The position numbers and the translations under genes are program-made. The notes under the pieces are model-generated. The model ran no database searches. It saw only the letters and a program-made list of their open reading frames with translations, and had not been told where the DNA came from. A stretch of 64,000 bases of DNA from Bacteroidales bacterium. GTDB taxonomy: Bacteria > Bacteroidota > Bacteroidia > Bacteroidales > UBA932. Positions within the stretch are counted from its first letter, which is position 1. Each line of letters starts with the position of its first letter. Below, in pieces: positions 55,878 through 63,306 of this stretch. The DNA lies in contig JAEEIJ010000097.1 in assembly GCA_016281315.1 (NCBI GenBank), positions 24,079-88,078 on the forward strand, written 5' to 3'.

Positions 55878-57071
55878 TTAGAAAATATTCTTCACTTTGT
55901 CGAAGGTGGCTTTGTCTTCCCGGGTGAGATCCGGCTGGAAGGAGGAACTGCCCTTCATTTTCTCCAGCGCTTCCTTCTCCTCGCGGGACAGTTTATGGGG
56001 CACCCACACCTGGAATTTCACATAGAGGTCTCCGGTGCCGCGACCATAGCCCTGCACGCTGGGAAGGCCTTTTCCGCGCAGTTTCACCACGGTTCCCGAC
56101 TGCGTGCCGGGTTCCACTTTCACCTTGTAGCTACCGTCCAGGCAGGGGACTGACACCTCACAGCCCAGCATCGCGTCCAGCACGGAGATGATGCGGGTGT
56201 GGAAGAGGTTGTTTCCGTCCCGCTGCAACTGTGGGTGCGGAAGCTCGTTGATGACCAGCAGCAGGTCTCCGTTCACGCCGCCGCGGGGCGCCGCGTGACC
56301 TTCGCCGCGGATGGTGAGCTGCATCCCGTCTTCCACGCCGGCGGGGATGTGCACGCGCACCATTTCCCGCTTGCGCTCCAGGCCGGTTCCGTTGCAGCGG
56401 CGGCAGGGGTTGGTAATGATCTTTCCTTCGCCCTGACACTGCGGGCAGATGCCGATGGTGTATCCTACGCCGAACAGGCTTCTCGTCTGCTGCCGCACGC
56501 GGCCCTGGCCGTTGCAGGTGGGACAGGTCTTGATATCGGCCTCGCTCTTGGCGCCGCGTCCGCCGCAGTCCGGGCAGGGACGGGCGCGCTCCAGGGAAAT
56601 CTCTTTGTCGCAGCCGTTCGCAATTTCCTCCAGGGTGAGTTTCACGCTGGTGCGGATGTCCCGGCCGCGCAGGACCCGCTGCTGGGGCTCTGACGCGCCG
56701 CCGAAGCCGCCGAAACCGCCGAAGGAACCGCCCCCGAAGTCGAAGCCGAAGCTGCCGCCGAAGATGTTCCGCAGGAAGTCGTTGATGTCCATCCCGCCAA
56801 AGTCGAATCCGCCGGCGCCGCCGCCCATCTGTTCGGCCGCAAAGCCGAATTGGTCGTACTTGGCGCGTTTGTCTGCGTCGCTCAGGACGGAATAGGCTTC
56901 TGCTGCCTCCTTGAAGTTCTCCTCCGCGGTCTTCTTCTCCGCGTCGGTGCCGTTCACCCAGCGGTCCGGATGCCACTTGAGCGCCAGCTTGCGGTAGGCG
57001 CTCTTGATTTCATCGGCCGACGCTTTTTTGTCGACCCCCAGAACCTCGTAGTAGTCTCTTTTGCTGGCCAT
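55878..57071 (-). CDS. dnaJ: Chaperone DnaJ
   Basis: 397 residues. Hsp40 co-chaperone that loads clients on DnaK. J domain with HPD (LKWHPDRWV), Gly/Phe-rich linker (about 80-125), zinc-finger domain with four CxxCxGxG motifs ([32 protein letters not shown]), then two C-terminal client-binding domains. Lies three bases after grpE in the same operon. DnaK itself is not in the window. Confidence 0.97.
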   Translation of the reverse strand: MASKRDYYEVLGVDKKASADEIKSAYRKLALKWHPDRWVNGTDAEKKTAEENFKEAAEAYSVLSDADKRAKYDQFGFAAEQMGGGAGGFDFGGMDINDFLRNIFGGSFGFDFGGGSFGGFGGFGGASEPQQRVLRGRDIRTSVKLTLEEIANGCDKEISLERARPCPDCGGRGAKSEADIKTCPTCNGQGRVRQQTRSLFGVGYTIGICPQCQGEGKIITNPCRRCNGTGLERKREMVRVHIPAGVEDGMQLTIRGEGHAAPRGGVNGDLLLVINELPHPQLQRDGNNLFHTRIISVLDAMLGCEVSVPCLDGSYKVKVEPGTQSGTVVKLRGKGLPSVQGYGRGTGDLYVKFQVWVPHKLSREEKEALEKMKGSSSFQPDLTREDKATFDKVKNIF

Positions 57072-57074
57072 AGG

Positions 57075-57569
57075 CTATGCTCCCACCACTACTTTGGCAT
57101 AGCGCAGGACTTTCCCGCCCAGCGTGTAGCCGGTTTGAACCACGTCGATGACCTTGCCCTTGAGCTCCTCCGACGGAGCGGGGAAGGTGGTCACCGCCTC
57201 GTGCAGTTCCGTGTCGAAATCGGCCCCCTTGGCTTCGATACGCTCCAGACCCTTGGTCTTGAGGTAGGCCGTCAGCTTGCCGAAAATCATTTGCGTCCCC
57301 TCCTTTGCGGCCTCGCTGTCCGCGCTCTTCTCCAGGTTCTGGAGGGCGATTTCGCAGTCGTCTAGGATGGGGAGGAGGCCCTTGATGGTCTCGGCCGATG
57401 CAGAGCTCACCAGTGCCAGCCGCTCTTCTGCCGAACGGCGGCGGAAGGTGTCGAACTCCGCCATCAGCCGCAGATAGTCTGCGTTCAGTCCTTCGATTTT
57501 GGCTTCCAGTTCGGCTACTTTCTTGCCGTGAGCCCCTTCCTGCGTATCTTTTTTCTTCTTTTCTGCCAT
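57075..57569 (-). CDS. grpE: Nucleotide exchange factor GrpE
   Basis: 164 residues. Ejects ADP from DnaK. A charged Lys-rich start (MAEKKKKDTQEG), a long coiled coil (KVAELEAKIEGLNADYLRLM), the family core TFRRRSAEER and LLPILDDCEIAL, and C-terminal VIDVVQTGYTLGGKVLRYAKVVV. I place the start at 57569; the frame extends ten codons upstream into a hairpin. A 7-bp inverted repeat lies 10 bases before the ATG and two TTGGCAG copies lie further up. Confidence 0.93.
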   Translation of the reverse strand: MAEKKKKDTQEGAHGKKVAELEAKIEGLNADYLRLMAEFDTFRRRSAEERLALVSSASAETIKGLLPILDDCEIALQNLEKSADSEAAKEGTQMIFGKLTAYLKTKGLERIEAKGADFDTELHEAVTTFPAPSEELKGKVIDVVQTGYTLGGKVLRYAKVVVGA

Positions 57570-57579
57570 AATGATGCGT

Positions 57580-57633
57580 GATTGTCGCGCGTAGGACAAT
57601 CAAAATGTCTGCCAAGGGGCCCCGGCCTGCCAA
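57580..57633 (-). promoter_or_regulatory. Hairpin and paired TTGGCAG sites upstream of grpE
   Basis: GATTGTC/GACAATC arms (57580-57586 and 57595-57601, 8-base loop) lie 10 bases before the grpE ATG and would fold in the mRNA. Upstream, TTGGCAG occurs twice on the minus strand (57615-57609 and 57633-57627), 18 bases apart. It does not match CIRCE. Confidence 0.5.
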
Positions 57634-57642
57634 AGTGTCAGT

Positions 57643-57990
57643 TTATGGCCGACGATAGTAGGGGATTCCGTTCTGGGCGAAAAGGGAAGCGGCGCTTTCC
57701 ATCGGGAGGAAGAAGCCTTCGTCCTCTCCCGTGAGGAGCATCAGATCCCAGGCGATGAAGGGGGCCGATTCATCCTCCCTGTAAATGCCCATAATGCTGA
57801 TGCCCTGCAGCCCCGGAAGCATCCGCTCCAGCAGGCTGTAGATGGCGAACAGGCTGCTTTCATAGAGAGGGGGAAGGGACACGAAGTCCGGGCCGCTGCA
57901 GAATCCGTCCAAGTGCAGGGTGAGGTTGTCGCAGTAGAGCGTGGCGTGTTCCTCGTAAAGAGGATGGAGGAAAGAGTTTTCTTTTTTCAT
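57643..57990 (-). CDS. Unknown 115-residue protein upstream of grpE-dnaJ
   Basis: Soluble, acidic protein with no signal peptide or membrane helix. Reads LYEEHATLYCDNLTLHLDGF early, then ISIMGIYREDESAPFIAWDL and ends with NGIPYYRRP. I recognise no domain. It is 73 bases upstream of grpE on the same strand. A near-match -7 box, TATCTTCG (minus, 58015-58008), is 17 bases before the ATG, and a 30-base palindrome sits just beyond it. Context suggests a link to protein quality control or stress, but there is no direct evidence. Confidence 0.6.
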   Translation of the reverse strand: MKKENSFLHPLYEEHATLYCDNLTLHLDGFCSGPDFVSLPPLYESSLFAIYSLLERMLPGLQGISIMGIYREDESAPFIAWDLMLLTGEDEGFFLPMESAASLFAQNGIPYYRRP

Positions 57991-58035
57991 AACGCATTCT
58001 TTTTTCGCGAAGATACGCCGGCCCCGGCCCCTGAG

Positions 58036-58065
58036 CCAAATTTTGGCAAGCTTGCCAGAATTTGG
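58036..58065. promoter_or_regulatory. 30-base near-perfect palindrome, probable operator
   Basis: The core TGGCAAGCTTGCCA is a perfect palindrome, extended on each side by (C)CAAATT/AATTTGG arms with one mismatched pair. It sits about 20-50 bases upstream of the -7-like box of the 115-residue gene. It contains the TTGGCA motif seen before grpE. No T tract follows, so it is not a terminator. Confidence 0.6.
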
Positions 58066-58092
58066 TCATCTCGGGAAAAATGATATAAAGTA

Positions 58093-58126
58093 AAGACGGC
58101 ACCCCGAACTTTCGGGATGCCGTCTT
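58093..58126 (-). terminator. rpmE2 terminator
   Basis: Arms AAGACGGCA and TGCCGTCTT extend through a further CCC-GGG stretch to about 15 bp with one G-U pair on the minus-strand RNA. A T-rich stretch (TTTACTTTAT) follows on that strand. It is 21 bases after the L31 stop. Confidence 0.7.
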
Positions 58127-58146
58127 GAACCGATGGCTCGCAGAAA

Positions 58147-58398
58147 CTATTTCTTGCGGCTCTTGTATCTCTGATAGAACATATCCACACGTCCGGCGGT
58201 GTCCACCAGCTTCACCTTGCCCGTGTAGAACGGGTGGGAAGTGTTGGAGATTTCCAGCTTCACCAGCGGGTATTCCACACCTTCCACGGTGAGGGTCTCC
58301 TTCGAGGGAGCGCAGCTGCGGGTGACGAAGACGGTGTCATTGGACATATCCTTGAAAGCTACAAGTCGGTAGGTTTCGGGATGAATTCCTTTCTTCAT
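58147..58398 (-). CDS. rpmE2: 50S ribosomal protein L31, type B
   Basis: 83 residues. MKKGIHPETYRLVAFKDMSN is the type B opening, and HPFYTGKVKLVDTAGRVDMFYQRY the conserved core. The CxxC zinc pairs of the zinc-binding type are absent, with one lone Cys (TRSCAPS), as expected for the zinc-free paralogue. Monocistronic, with its own promoter and terminator. Confidence 0.94.
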   Translation of the reverse strand: MKKGIHPETYRLVAFKDMSNDTVFVTRSCAPSKETLTVEGVEYPLVKLEISNTSHPFYTGKVKLVDTAGRVDMFYQRYKSRKK

Positions 58399-58436
58399 TT
58401 TACGTAAAACTAGCTATTGTTAACAATTTGGGACCG

Positions 58437-58468
58437 CAAAGATAGAAAAACAATTTGTTAAAAGCAAA
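58437..58468 (-). promoter_or_regulatory. rpmE2 promoter
   Basis: Minus-strand TTTG (58468-58465) and TATCTTTG (58444-58437) with a 20-base spacer; leader about 30 bases. Confidence 0.82.
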
Positions 58469-59536
58469 TTATTTCATCCGATACGGTGCATCCTCGTAGA
58501 GAATGTATCTTTTGGCCTTGCGAATCCACTTCTGTTCCTCCAGTTTCATATGCTCCCGCACCACGTCGAAGCCGATTTCTTCCTTCAGGTAGGCCTCCAG
58601 CACGGGATCCGCCAGCTTGGTCCAGAAGGCGGGCTCGAATTCGAAGGCCGAATAGTGATCCCGCAGCCAGCGCATCAGGTGCAGGGTGTGCAGGAGGCTG
58701 TGATAGGGCTCTCCGGGCACCAGCATAATCTGAAAGCCGTAGCAGCGCTCGCCGGCGTAGCGGCCCGCTGCGGGCGTGAACGAGCAGGGGCGCAGCAGGG
58801 CGCCGTGCGCCTGGGGCAGGTCCTCCGGACGCAGGGGCTTGATGAAGGGGGCGCCGATGTATTCGTAGGGCCGCGCCGTGCCGATGCCGGGCGTGAGGGT
58901 GGTGTTGTTCCACAGGCCGCCGCCGCTGTAGAGATAGGAGCTGAAGAGGCCGGGAATGTCCGAGGCCGGAGCGATGGTCCAGGGCATCAGCTGCCGGTTG
59001 GTATCGGTGGCCATCGCCGATATGATGTGGATGGGGAAGCGCGCCCCCATTTCGGCGGCGTACAGGTTCACCAGTTCGCCCAGGGTGAGGCCGTGCCGAT
59101 GCGCCACGCGCGGGACGTACATCTCCCCGCTGACGGCGGGGATGGTGCCTTCCACCACGCGCCCGGACGGGTTCAGGTGGTCCACTATATATAAGGAGGG
59201 TGCGTCGTCGCCCAGCAGCGCGAGCATCTCCATCAGCTGCATCACGTCCTTGGTATAGTTGAAGTACCGCACGCCCACGTCCTGGATCTCCACCACCACG
59301 GCGTTCAGCTCGCGGAGTTTATCGGCCTCGAAGACGATGTGATTCGTCCCGGGCGTGAGCTCCGCGTCCCGCGGGGTGAAGACGCAGGCGAGGTTGCCCC
59401 TTTCGCGGAAGAGGTCCCACATCCATCGGCCTTTAGCCGTATCCCAGCAGTTCTGGGTACAAAAACAACCTACCTTGCCGTATAGCAAGGCCCTGTCCAG
59501 CTGGTCCTCCAGCGGTGTGGTCCGGAATGAAAACAC
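58469..59536 (-). CDS. DUF1343/NamZ-like exo-N-acetylmuramidase, without signal peptide
   Basis: 355 residues. Family landmarks: VVEIQDVGVRYFNYTKDVMQLM, YIVDHLNPSGRVVEGT, the EMYVPRVAHRHGLTLGELVNLY segment and TPGIGTARPYEYIGAPF. Characterised relatives release MurNAc from the non-reducing end of peptidoglycan fragments and are usually secreted. Here the start is GTG on the last base of the glmM stop (TAGTG) and no signal peptide exists, so a cytosolic recycling role is likely. Coupled to glmM. Confidence 0.85.
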   Translation of the reverse strand: MFSFRTTPLEDQLDRALLYGKVGCFCTQNCWDTAKGRWMWDLFRERGNLACVFTPRDAELTPGTNHIVFEADKLRELNAVVVEIQDVGVRYFNYTKDVMQLMEMLALLGDDAPSLYIVDHLNPSGRVVEGTIPAVSGEMYVPRVAHRHGLTLGELVNLYAAEMGARFPIHIISAMATDTNRQLMPWTIAPASDIPGLFSSYLYSGGGLWNNTTLTPGIGTARPYEYIGAPFIKPLRPEDLPQAHGALLRPCSFTPAAGRYAGERCYGFQIMLVPGEPYHSLLHTLHLMRWLRDHYSAFEFEPAFWTKLADPVLEAYLKEEIGFDVVREHMKLEEQKWIRKAKRYILYEDAPYRMK

Positions 59537-60948
59537 TAGCCGATAATCTTGTTCGCGACGGCGATCACCTCATTGCCCAGGGCTTCCGCGGCGGCCATCG
59601 TGGAGGCCTCCGAGTAGATGCGGATGATGGGCTCCGTGTTGGACTTGCGCAGGTGCACCCAGGTCTTGTCTTTTTCGAAGTTGATCTTCACGCCGTCTAT
59701 GTCGTTGATGTTCTCCTTGGCGTAAATCACCTTGAGTTCGCTCAGGATTTTGTCGATGAGCTTGCTGTCGCTGAGCTGGATCTTGTTCTTCGCGATGAAA
59801 TACTGCGGATAGGTCTTCTTGAGTTCGCTCACCTTCATCTTCTTATGGGCGAGGTTGCTCAGGAACAGCGCCACGCCCACCATCGCGTCGCGGCCGGCGT
59901 GGATGGCGGGATAGATGACGCCGCCGTTGCCTTCGCCGCCGATGAGCGCGCCCACCTTGTGCATCAGGGTGGTCACGTTCACCTCACCTACGGCCGATGC
60001 ATAGTAGGTGCCTCCGTGCTTCTCCGTCACGTCGCGAAGGGCCCTGGAGGAGGAGAGGTTGGAGACCGTGGCGATGGGTTTCCCCTCCTTCTGCGCCAGT
60101 TCGCACAGATAATCGGCCACGCTCACGAGGGTGTATTCCTCCACGAAGGGCTCGCCGTTCTCGCAGATGAACGCGAGACGGTCCACGTCCGGGTCCACGG
60201 AGATGCCTAGATCGGCCTTCTCCTTCACCACCGTTTCGCTCAGCTCCACGAGGTTCGCGGGCAGCGGCTCCGGATTGTGCGCGAAATCGCCGGTGGGATT
60301 GCAGTTGAGGCCGAAGCATTTGACGCCCAGCCGCTTCAGGAGACGGGGCATAATGATGCCGCCCACGGAGTTGATGGCGTCCACCACCACGGTGAAGTGC
60401 GCATCCTTGATGGCTTTCGCGTCCACGGCCGGAAGGGCCAGGACGGCGTCCAGGTGCTTGTCCGTGAAGTCTTCTTCCTCGATGGTGCCCAGATCGTCCA
60501 CTTCCGCGAAATCGAAGTCCTCCTTCTCCGCCAGGTCCAGCACGGCCTGGCCCTCGACGGCGGTGAGGAATTCACCTTTGTCGTTGAGGAGCTTGAGGGC
60601 GTTCCACTGGCGCGGGTTGTGGCTCGCGGTGAGGATGATGCCGCCGTCGGCCTGGGCAAAGAGGACGGCCATCTCCGTGGTGGGGGTGGAGGCGAAGCCG
60701 CATTTGACTACGTCGATGCCGCAGCCGATGAGGGTCCCCACCACCAGCTGTTCCACCATATCGCCGCTCATACGGGCGTCCTTGCCCACGACGATCTTGT
60801 AACGGGGACCGTTGGGGACGGGTTTCCGCTGGGGGAGGGTGGCTGCATAGGCCGCCGTGAACTTGACTACGTCGATGGGGGTGAGGGCTCCGCCGGGAGC
60901 GCCGCCAATGGTGCCGCGAATACCGGAAATGGATTTGATGAGCGTCAT
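59536..60948 (-). CDS. glmM: Phosphoglucosamine mutase
   Basis: 470 residues. Interconverts glucosamine 6-phosphate and 1-phosphate for UDP-GlcNAc synthesis. Four-domain phosphohexomutase with the phosphoserine loop TASHNPRQWNALK, the metal loop DPDVDRLAF, sugar loop GEGNGGVIYP and phosphate-binding RKSNTEPIIRIYSEA. A phosphomannomutase function cannot be excluded, but ISGIRGTIGG and the neighbour fit GlmM. TATCTTTG (minus, 60993-60986) lies upstream. Confidence 0.9.
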   Translation of the reverse strand: MTLIKSISGIRGTIGGAPGGALTPIDVVKFTAAYAATLPQRKPVPNGPRYKIVVGKDARMSGDMVEQLVVGTLIGCGIDVVKCGFASTPTTEMAVLFAQADGGIILTASHNPRQWNALKLLNDKGEFLTAVEGQAVLDLAEKEDFDFAEVDDLGTIEEEDFTDKHLDAVLALPAVDAKAIKDAHFTVVVDAINSVGGIIMPRLLKRLGVKCFGLNCNPTGDFAHNPEPLPANLVELSETVVKEKADLGISVDPDVDRLAFICENGEPFVEEYTLVSVADYLCELAQKEGKPIATVSNLSSSRALRDVTEKHGGTYYASAVGEVNVTTLMHKVGALIGGEGNGGVIYPAIHAGRDAMVGVALFLSNLAHKKMKVSELKKTYPQYFIAKNKIQLSDSKLIDKILSELKVIYAKENINDIDGVKINFEKDKTWVHLRKSNTEPIIRIYSEASTMAAAEALGNEVIAVANKIIG

Positions 60949-60985
60949 AGGGTTATTTGTTTAAATATTTCTTCGCTATGTCCTA

Positions 60986-61002
60986 CAAAGATATTAATTT
61001 TG
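60986..61002. promoter_or_regulatory. Abutting divergent -7 boxes of glmM and DUF486 gene
   Basis: CAAAGATA at 60986-60993 (leftward TATCTTTG) and TAATTTTG at 60995-61002 (rightward) are one base apart. Confidence 0.6.
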
Positions 61003-61023
61003 CGGCCAAATTACAAACAAGCT

Positions 61024-61392
61024 ATGAAAGGTTTTCTGACTATCCTGATGCTGGTGTTTTCCAACGTATTTATGACCTTTGCGTGGTATGGACACCTGAA
61101 ACTGCAGGAGATGAAAATAACGGAAGGATGGCCGCTTATCCTGGTGATCCTCCTTTCCTGGGGACTCGCCTTTTTCGAGTACTGTATGATGGTCCCGGCC
61201 AACCGGATCGGTTTCACTTCCAACGGCGGGCCGTTCAACCTGCTGCAGCTGAAAGTAATCCAGGAAGTGATTTCCCTCACCGTTTTCACCGTCATCGTGG
61301 CGTTCATCTTCAAGGGACAACCCCTTCAGTGGAACCACTTTGCGGCATTTATCTGCCTGATACTGGCGGTTTTCTTCGTGTTCCTCAAATAA
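61024..61392 (+). CDS. DUF486/DMT-family small membrane protein
   Basis: 122 residues, four hydrophobic helices (about 3-22, 38-58, 72-95, 102-121). FMTFAWYGHLK, EYCMMVPANRIG and FNLLQLKVIQEVISLTVF are typical of the DUF486 group of the drug/metabolite transporter superfamily. No transport substrate is known. The start at 61024 follows the -7 box by 21 bases. Confidence 0.88.
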   Translation: MKGFLTILMLVFSNVFMTFAWYGHLKLQEMKITEGWPLILVILLSWGLAFFEYCMMVPANRIGFTSNGGPFNLLQLKVIQEVISLTVFTVIVAFIFKGQPLQWNHFAAFICLILAVFFVFLK

Positions 61393-61394
61393 AA

Positions 61395-61425
61395 TTTGGA
61401 GATTCGAAAAATCTTCGTACCTTTG
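61395..61425 (+). promoter_or_regulatory. tRNA-Glu promoter
   Basis: TTTG at 61395-61398 and TACCTTTG at 61418-61425 with an exact 19-base spacer, 11 bases before the tRNA. Confidence 0.85.
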
Positions 61426-61436
61426 CACTCCCAACC

Positions 61437-61508
61437 GCTGGGTTCGTATAACGGTTAGTACTCGAGATTCTCAATCTCGCAATAGGAGTTCGATTCTCCT
61501 ACCCAGTA
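61437..61508 (+). tRNA. tRNA-Glu (anticodon CTC)
   Basis: A 72-base cloverleaf: acceptor GCTGGGT/ACCCAGT (terminal G-U at 1-72), D-arm GTAT/GTAC, anticodon stem CGAGA/TCTCG with loop TTCTCAA, variable CAAT, T-arm AGGAG. The anticodon at 61470-61472 is CTC, reading GAG. CCA is not encoded. The terminal G-U pair is unusual for a glutamate tRNA. Confidence 0.9.
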
Positions 61509-61515
61509 CCAAAAA

Positions 61516-61549
61516 GCCGGACTGCTTCGCTGCAGCCCGGTTTTTTTTG
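61516..61549 (+). terminator. tRNA-Glu terminator
   Basis: CCGG-A-CTGC pairs with GCAG-C-CCGG around a six-base loop, followed by eight T residues. Confidence 0.82.
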
Positions 61550-61581
61550 TTACATTTGCATAGAATAACCTTTTATTTCGT

Positions 61582-62415
61582 ATGAAACGTCTTCTTTCCG
61601 TTTTTCTGTCAGTATTCGTCGGTCTCGCCGTCGCCGCGGCTCAGCCCCGGGATACGCTCCGCATCCTGGCTATAGGCAACAGTTTCTCGGAAGATTCCGT
61701 GGAGCAGTACCTTTGGAATCTGTTCGATGCCGCCGGCATCCCTGTCGTTATCGGCAATCTGTATATCGGCGGATGTTCGCTGGAAAGGCATTTCCGCAAT
61801 ACGATAGTCTTCACGGAAGATTATGCCTACCGCAAGGTGACGGGAGGCGTTAAGAAGACGTTTCCGCACGTTCCGCTCTCCTTCGGCCTGGCCGATGAAA
61901 AATGGGATTACGTGAGTTTCCAGCAGGCGAGCGGCCTCTCCGGCGAGTATGAAACCTATGAGCCCTATCTTCAGGCGCTCGTCGCTCACGTGCGCAGCCG
62001 TGTCCCTGCGCGGGCCGTCTTGATGTGGCACCAGACCTGGGCGTATGCGGCCGAATCAAAACACCGGGATTTCCCGCGCTATGACTGCAATCAGATGCAG
62101 ATGTACCGCGCCATCGTGGAGGCTTCGCGGCAGGCGGTATCGGCCCATAAGTTCCCCATTCTGATTCCCTCGGGTACGGCTATCCAGAATGCCAGGGGCA
62201 GTTCGCTGGGAGACACGTTCAACCGGGACGGATTCCATCTCGAGAAGACGTATGGCCGATACACGGCCGCCTGCACCTGGTTCGAGGCCATTTCCGGTGT
62301 GAGTGTGGTGGGAAACCCTTATCATCCCTCCAGTATCTCCGCTTCGGTCGCGGCCATTTGCCAGAAGGCGGCGCATAACGCCTGCCAGAGGCCGGATGCC
62401 GTTACGGCGTTCTAA
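61582..62415 (+). CDS. Secreted DUF4886 (SGNH-hydrolase-like) protein
   Basis: 277 residues with signal peptide (AVAAAQ). An SGNH-type block I appears as ILAIGNSFSEDS, and the late DGFHLEKTYGRYTAACTW supplies the Asp-x-x-His dyad; VSFQQASGLSG and MWHQTWAY lie between. The DUF4886 family is probably esterase-like on glycans. TACATTTG at 61551-61558 is the -7 box. A 15-bp hairpin begins at the stop codon. Confidence 0.83.
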   Translation: MKRLLSVFLSVFVGLAVAAAQPRDTLRILAIGNSFSEDSVEQYLWNLFDAAGIPVVIGNLYIGGCSLERHFRNTIVFTEDYAYRKVTGGVKKTFPHVPLSFGLADEKWDYVSFQQASGLSGEYETYEPYLQALVAHVRSRVPARAVLMWHQTWAYAAESKHRDFPRYDCNQMQMYRAIVEASRQAVSAHKFPILIPSGTAIQNARGSSLGDTFNRDGFHLEKTYGRYTAACTWFEAISGVSVVGNPYHPSSISASVAAICQKAAHNACQRPDAVTAF

Positions 62416-62450
62416 AATGAATCCCGCGGTTTTCGCCGCGGGGTTCATTT
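62415..62450. terminator. Hairpin after DUF4886 gene
   Basis: A 15-bp stem (AAATGAATCCCGCGG with CCGCGGGGTTCATTT, one G-U) with a six-base loop. The T tract is short. It marks the border between GC-rich chromosome and the AT-richer islet. Confidence 0.7.
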
Positions 62451-62617
62451 AACCATTTGATTATCAAATCAATACTCTTCTTCATTAAACATATGGTGTA
62501 ATTGTTCTATGCTACTTATTATCAGCCAGTTACACTTGTATTCAAAAACTTGGATAGTCACAGGGGAAGTCTGAGGCAGGCTGAGATGCATTAATTGACA
62601 ACAATTTGTCTTGGAAA

Positions 62618-63241
62618 CTACCCCAAATTATTTACTGAACCAGAGCAGTATTTTGGATTGGCTTTGACCAGTTTCTCAAAAAACTGGTGCATCCATTCTT
62701 CGACATTATCCTTTCTGAGTCCACTTCCCTTGATCGTCAGGAAATCAACTTCATCGATACAGTCTTCCCAAATATAAAAGTCGTAGAAAGGCTCCTGGTA
62801 ATCAATATCTGGTGCCGCTCTGCCCAGATCTTCAAATCCGCTTCGTGCTGTCCTTTCCCCTCGAATCACTTCCTCGGCAATGCTCATTACATACGAACAA
62901 TATGCAATTTCCTGACTAATCTCTACATCAAGCTCTTTGAAAAGAGTTTCAAGGAACTCGGCAAACTCCGTAGGAAACATATCCAAATCTTCCCCTGCCA
63001 ACTGAATAATACCAGGGGTCTCTATCCCTTTCTCCAACAACTCGAAAGCCCAGTACTTCCACTCTTTTGAAATGCTGGTGTGCCTAATATACTGATAAAG
63101 CATCTTGCCAGTACTTGGGACCCTCTGCAAAAGTTCCTGTACCTTTTCAGAAGGCTCAGGATATTTCTTGATATACTCATCCGGCACCACCGTTTCCTCT
63201 GGAATTGCCTTGAGATGGAAGAGTCTTTCCAGAAAATTCAT
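62618..63241 (-). CDS. Unknown acidic protein in AT-rich islet
   Basis: 207 residues, no signal peptide or membrane segment, strongly acidic with many aromatic residues (IDYQEPFYDFYIWEDCIDEV). Helical throughout (ELLQRVPSTGKMLYQYIRHT). I recognise no family; the acidic, aromatic character is like that of some immunity or antitoxin proteins, which is only a suggestion. Codons are much AT-richer than in the rest of the window. It follows the Bro-N gene after a short gap and may share its transcript. The 167 bases downstream (62451-62617) hold no gene I can see. Confidence 0.6.
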   Translation of the reverse strand: MNFLERLFHLKAIPEETVVPDEYIKKYPEPSEKVQELLQRVPSTGKMLYQYIRHTSISKEWKYWAFELLEKGIETPGIIQLAGEDLDMFPTEFAEFLETLFKELDVEISQEIAYCSYVMSIAEEVIRGERTARSGFEDLGRAAPDIDYQEPFYDFYIWEDCIDEVDFLTIKGSGLRKDNVEEWMHQFFEKLVKANPKYCSGSVNNLG

Positions 63242-63306
63242 ACTAACTGAGTATTCGGATTAAAGAATCAGCTATTCATTCCTCCTGTCCGTCAATTTCC
63301 ACTGCC

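Noticed and set aside
57580..57633. CIRCE or sigma-54 promoter upstream of grpE
   Set aside because: The arms GATTGTC/GACAATC do not match CIRCE (TTAGCACTC). TTGGCAGACATTTTGA fits sigma-54 only partly, with the essential -12 GC replaced by GA.
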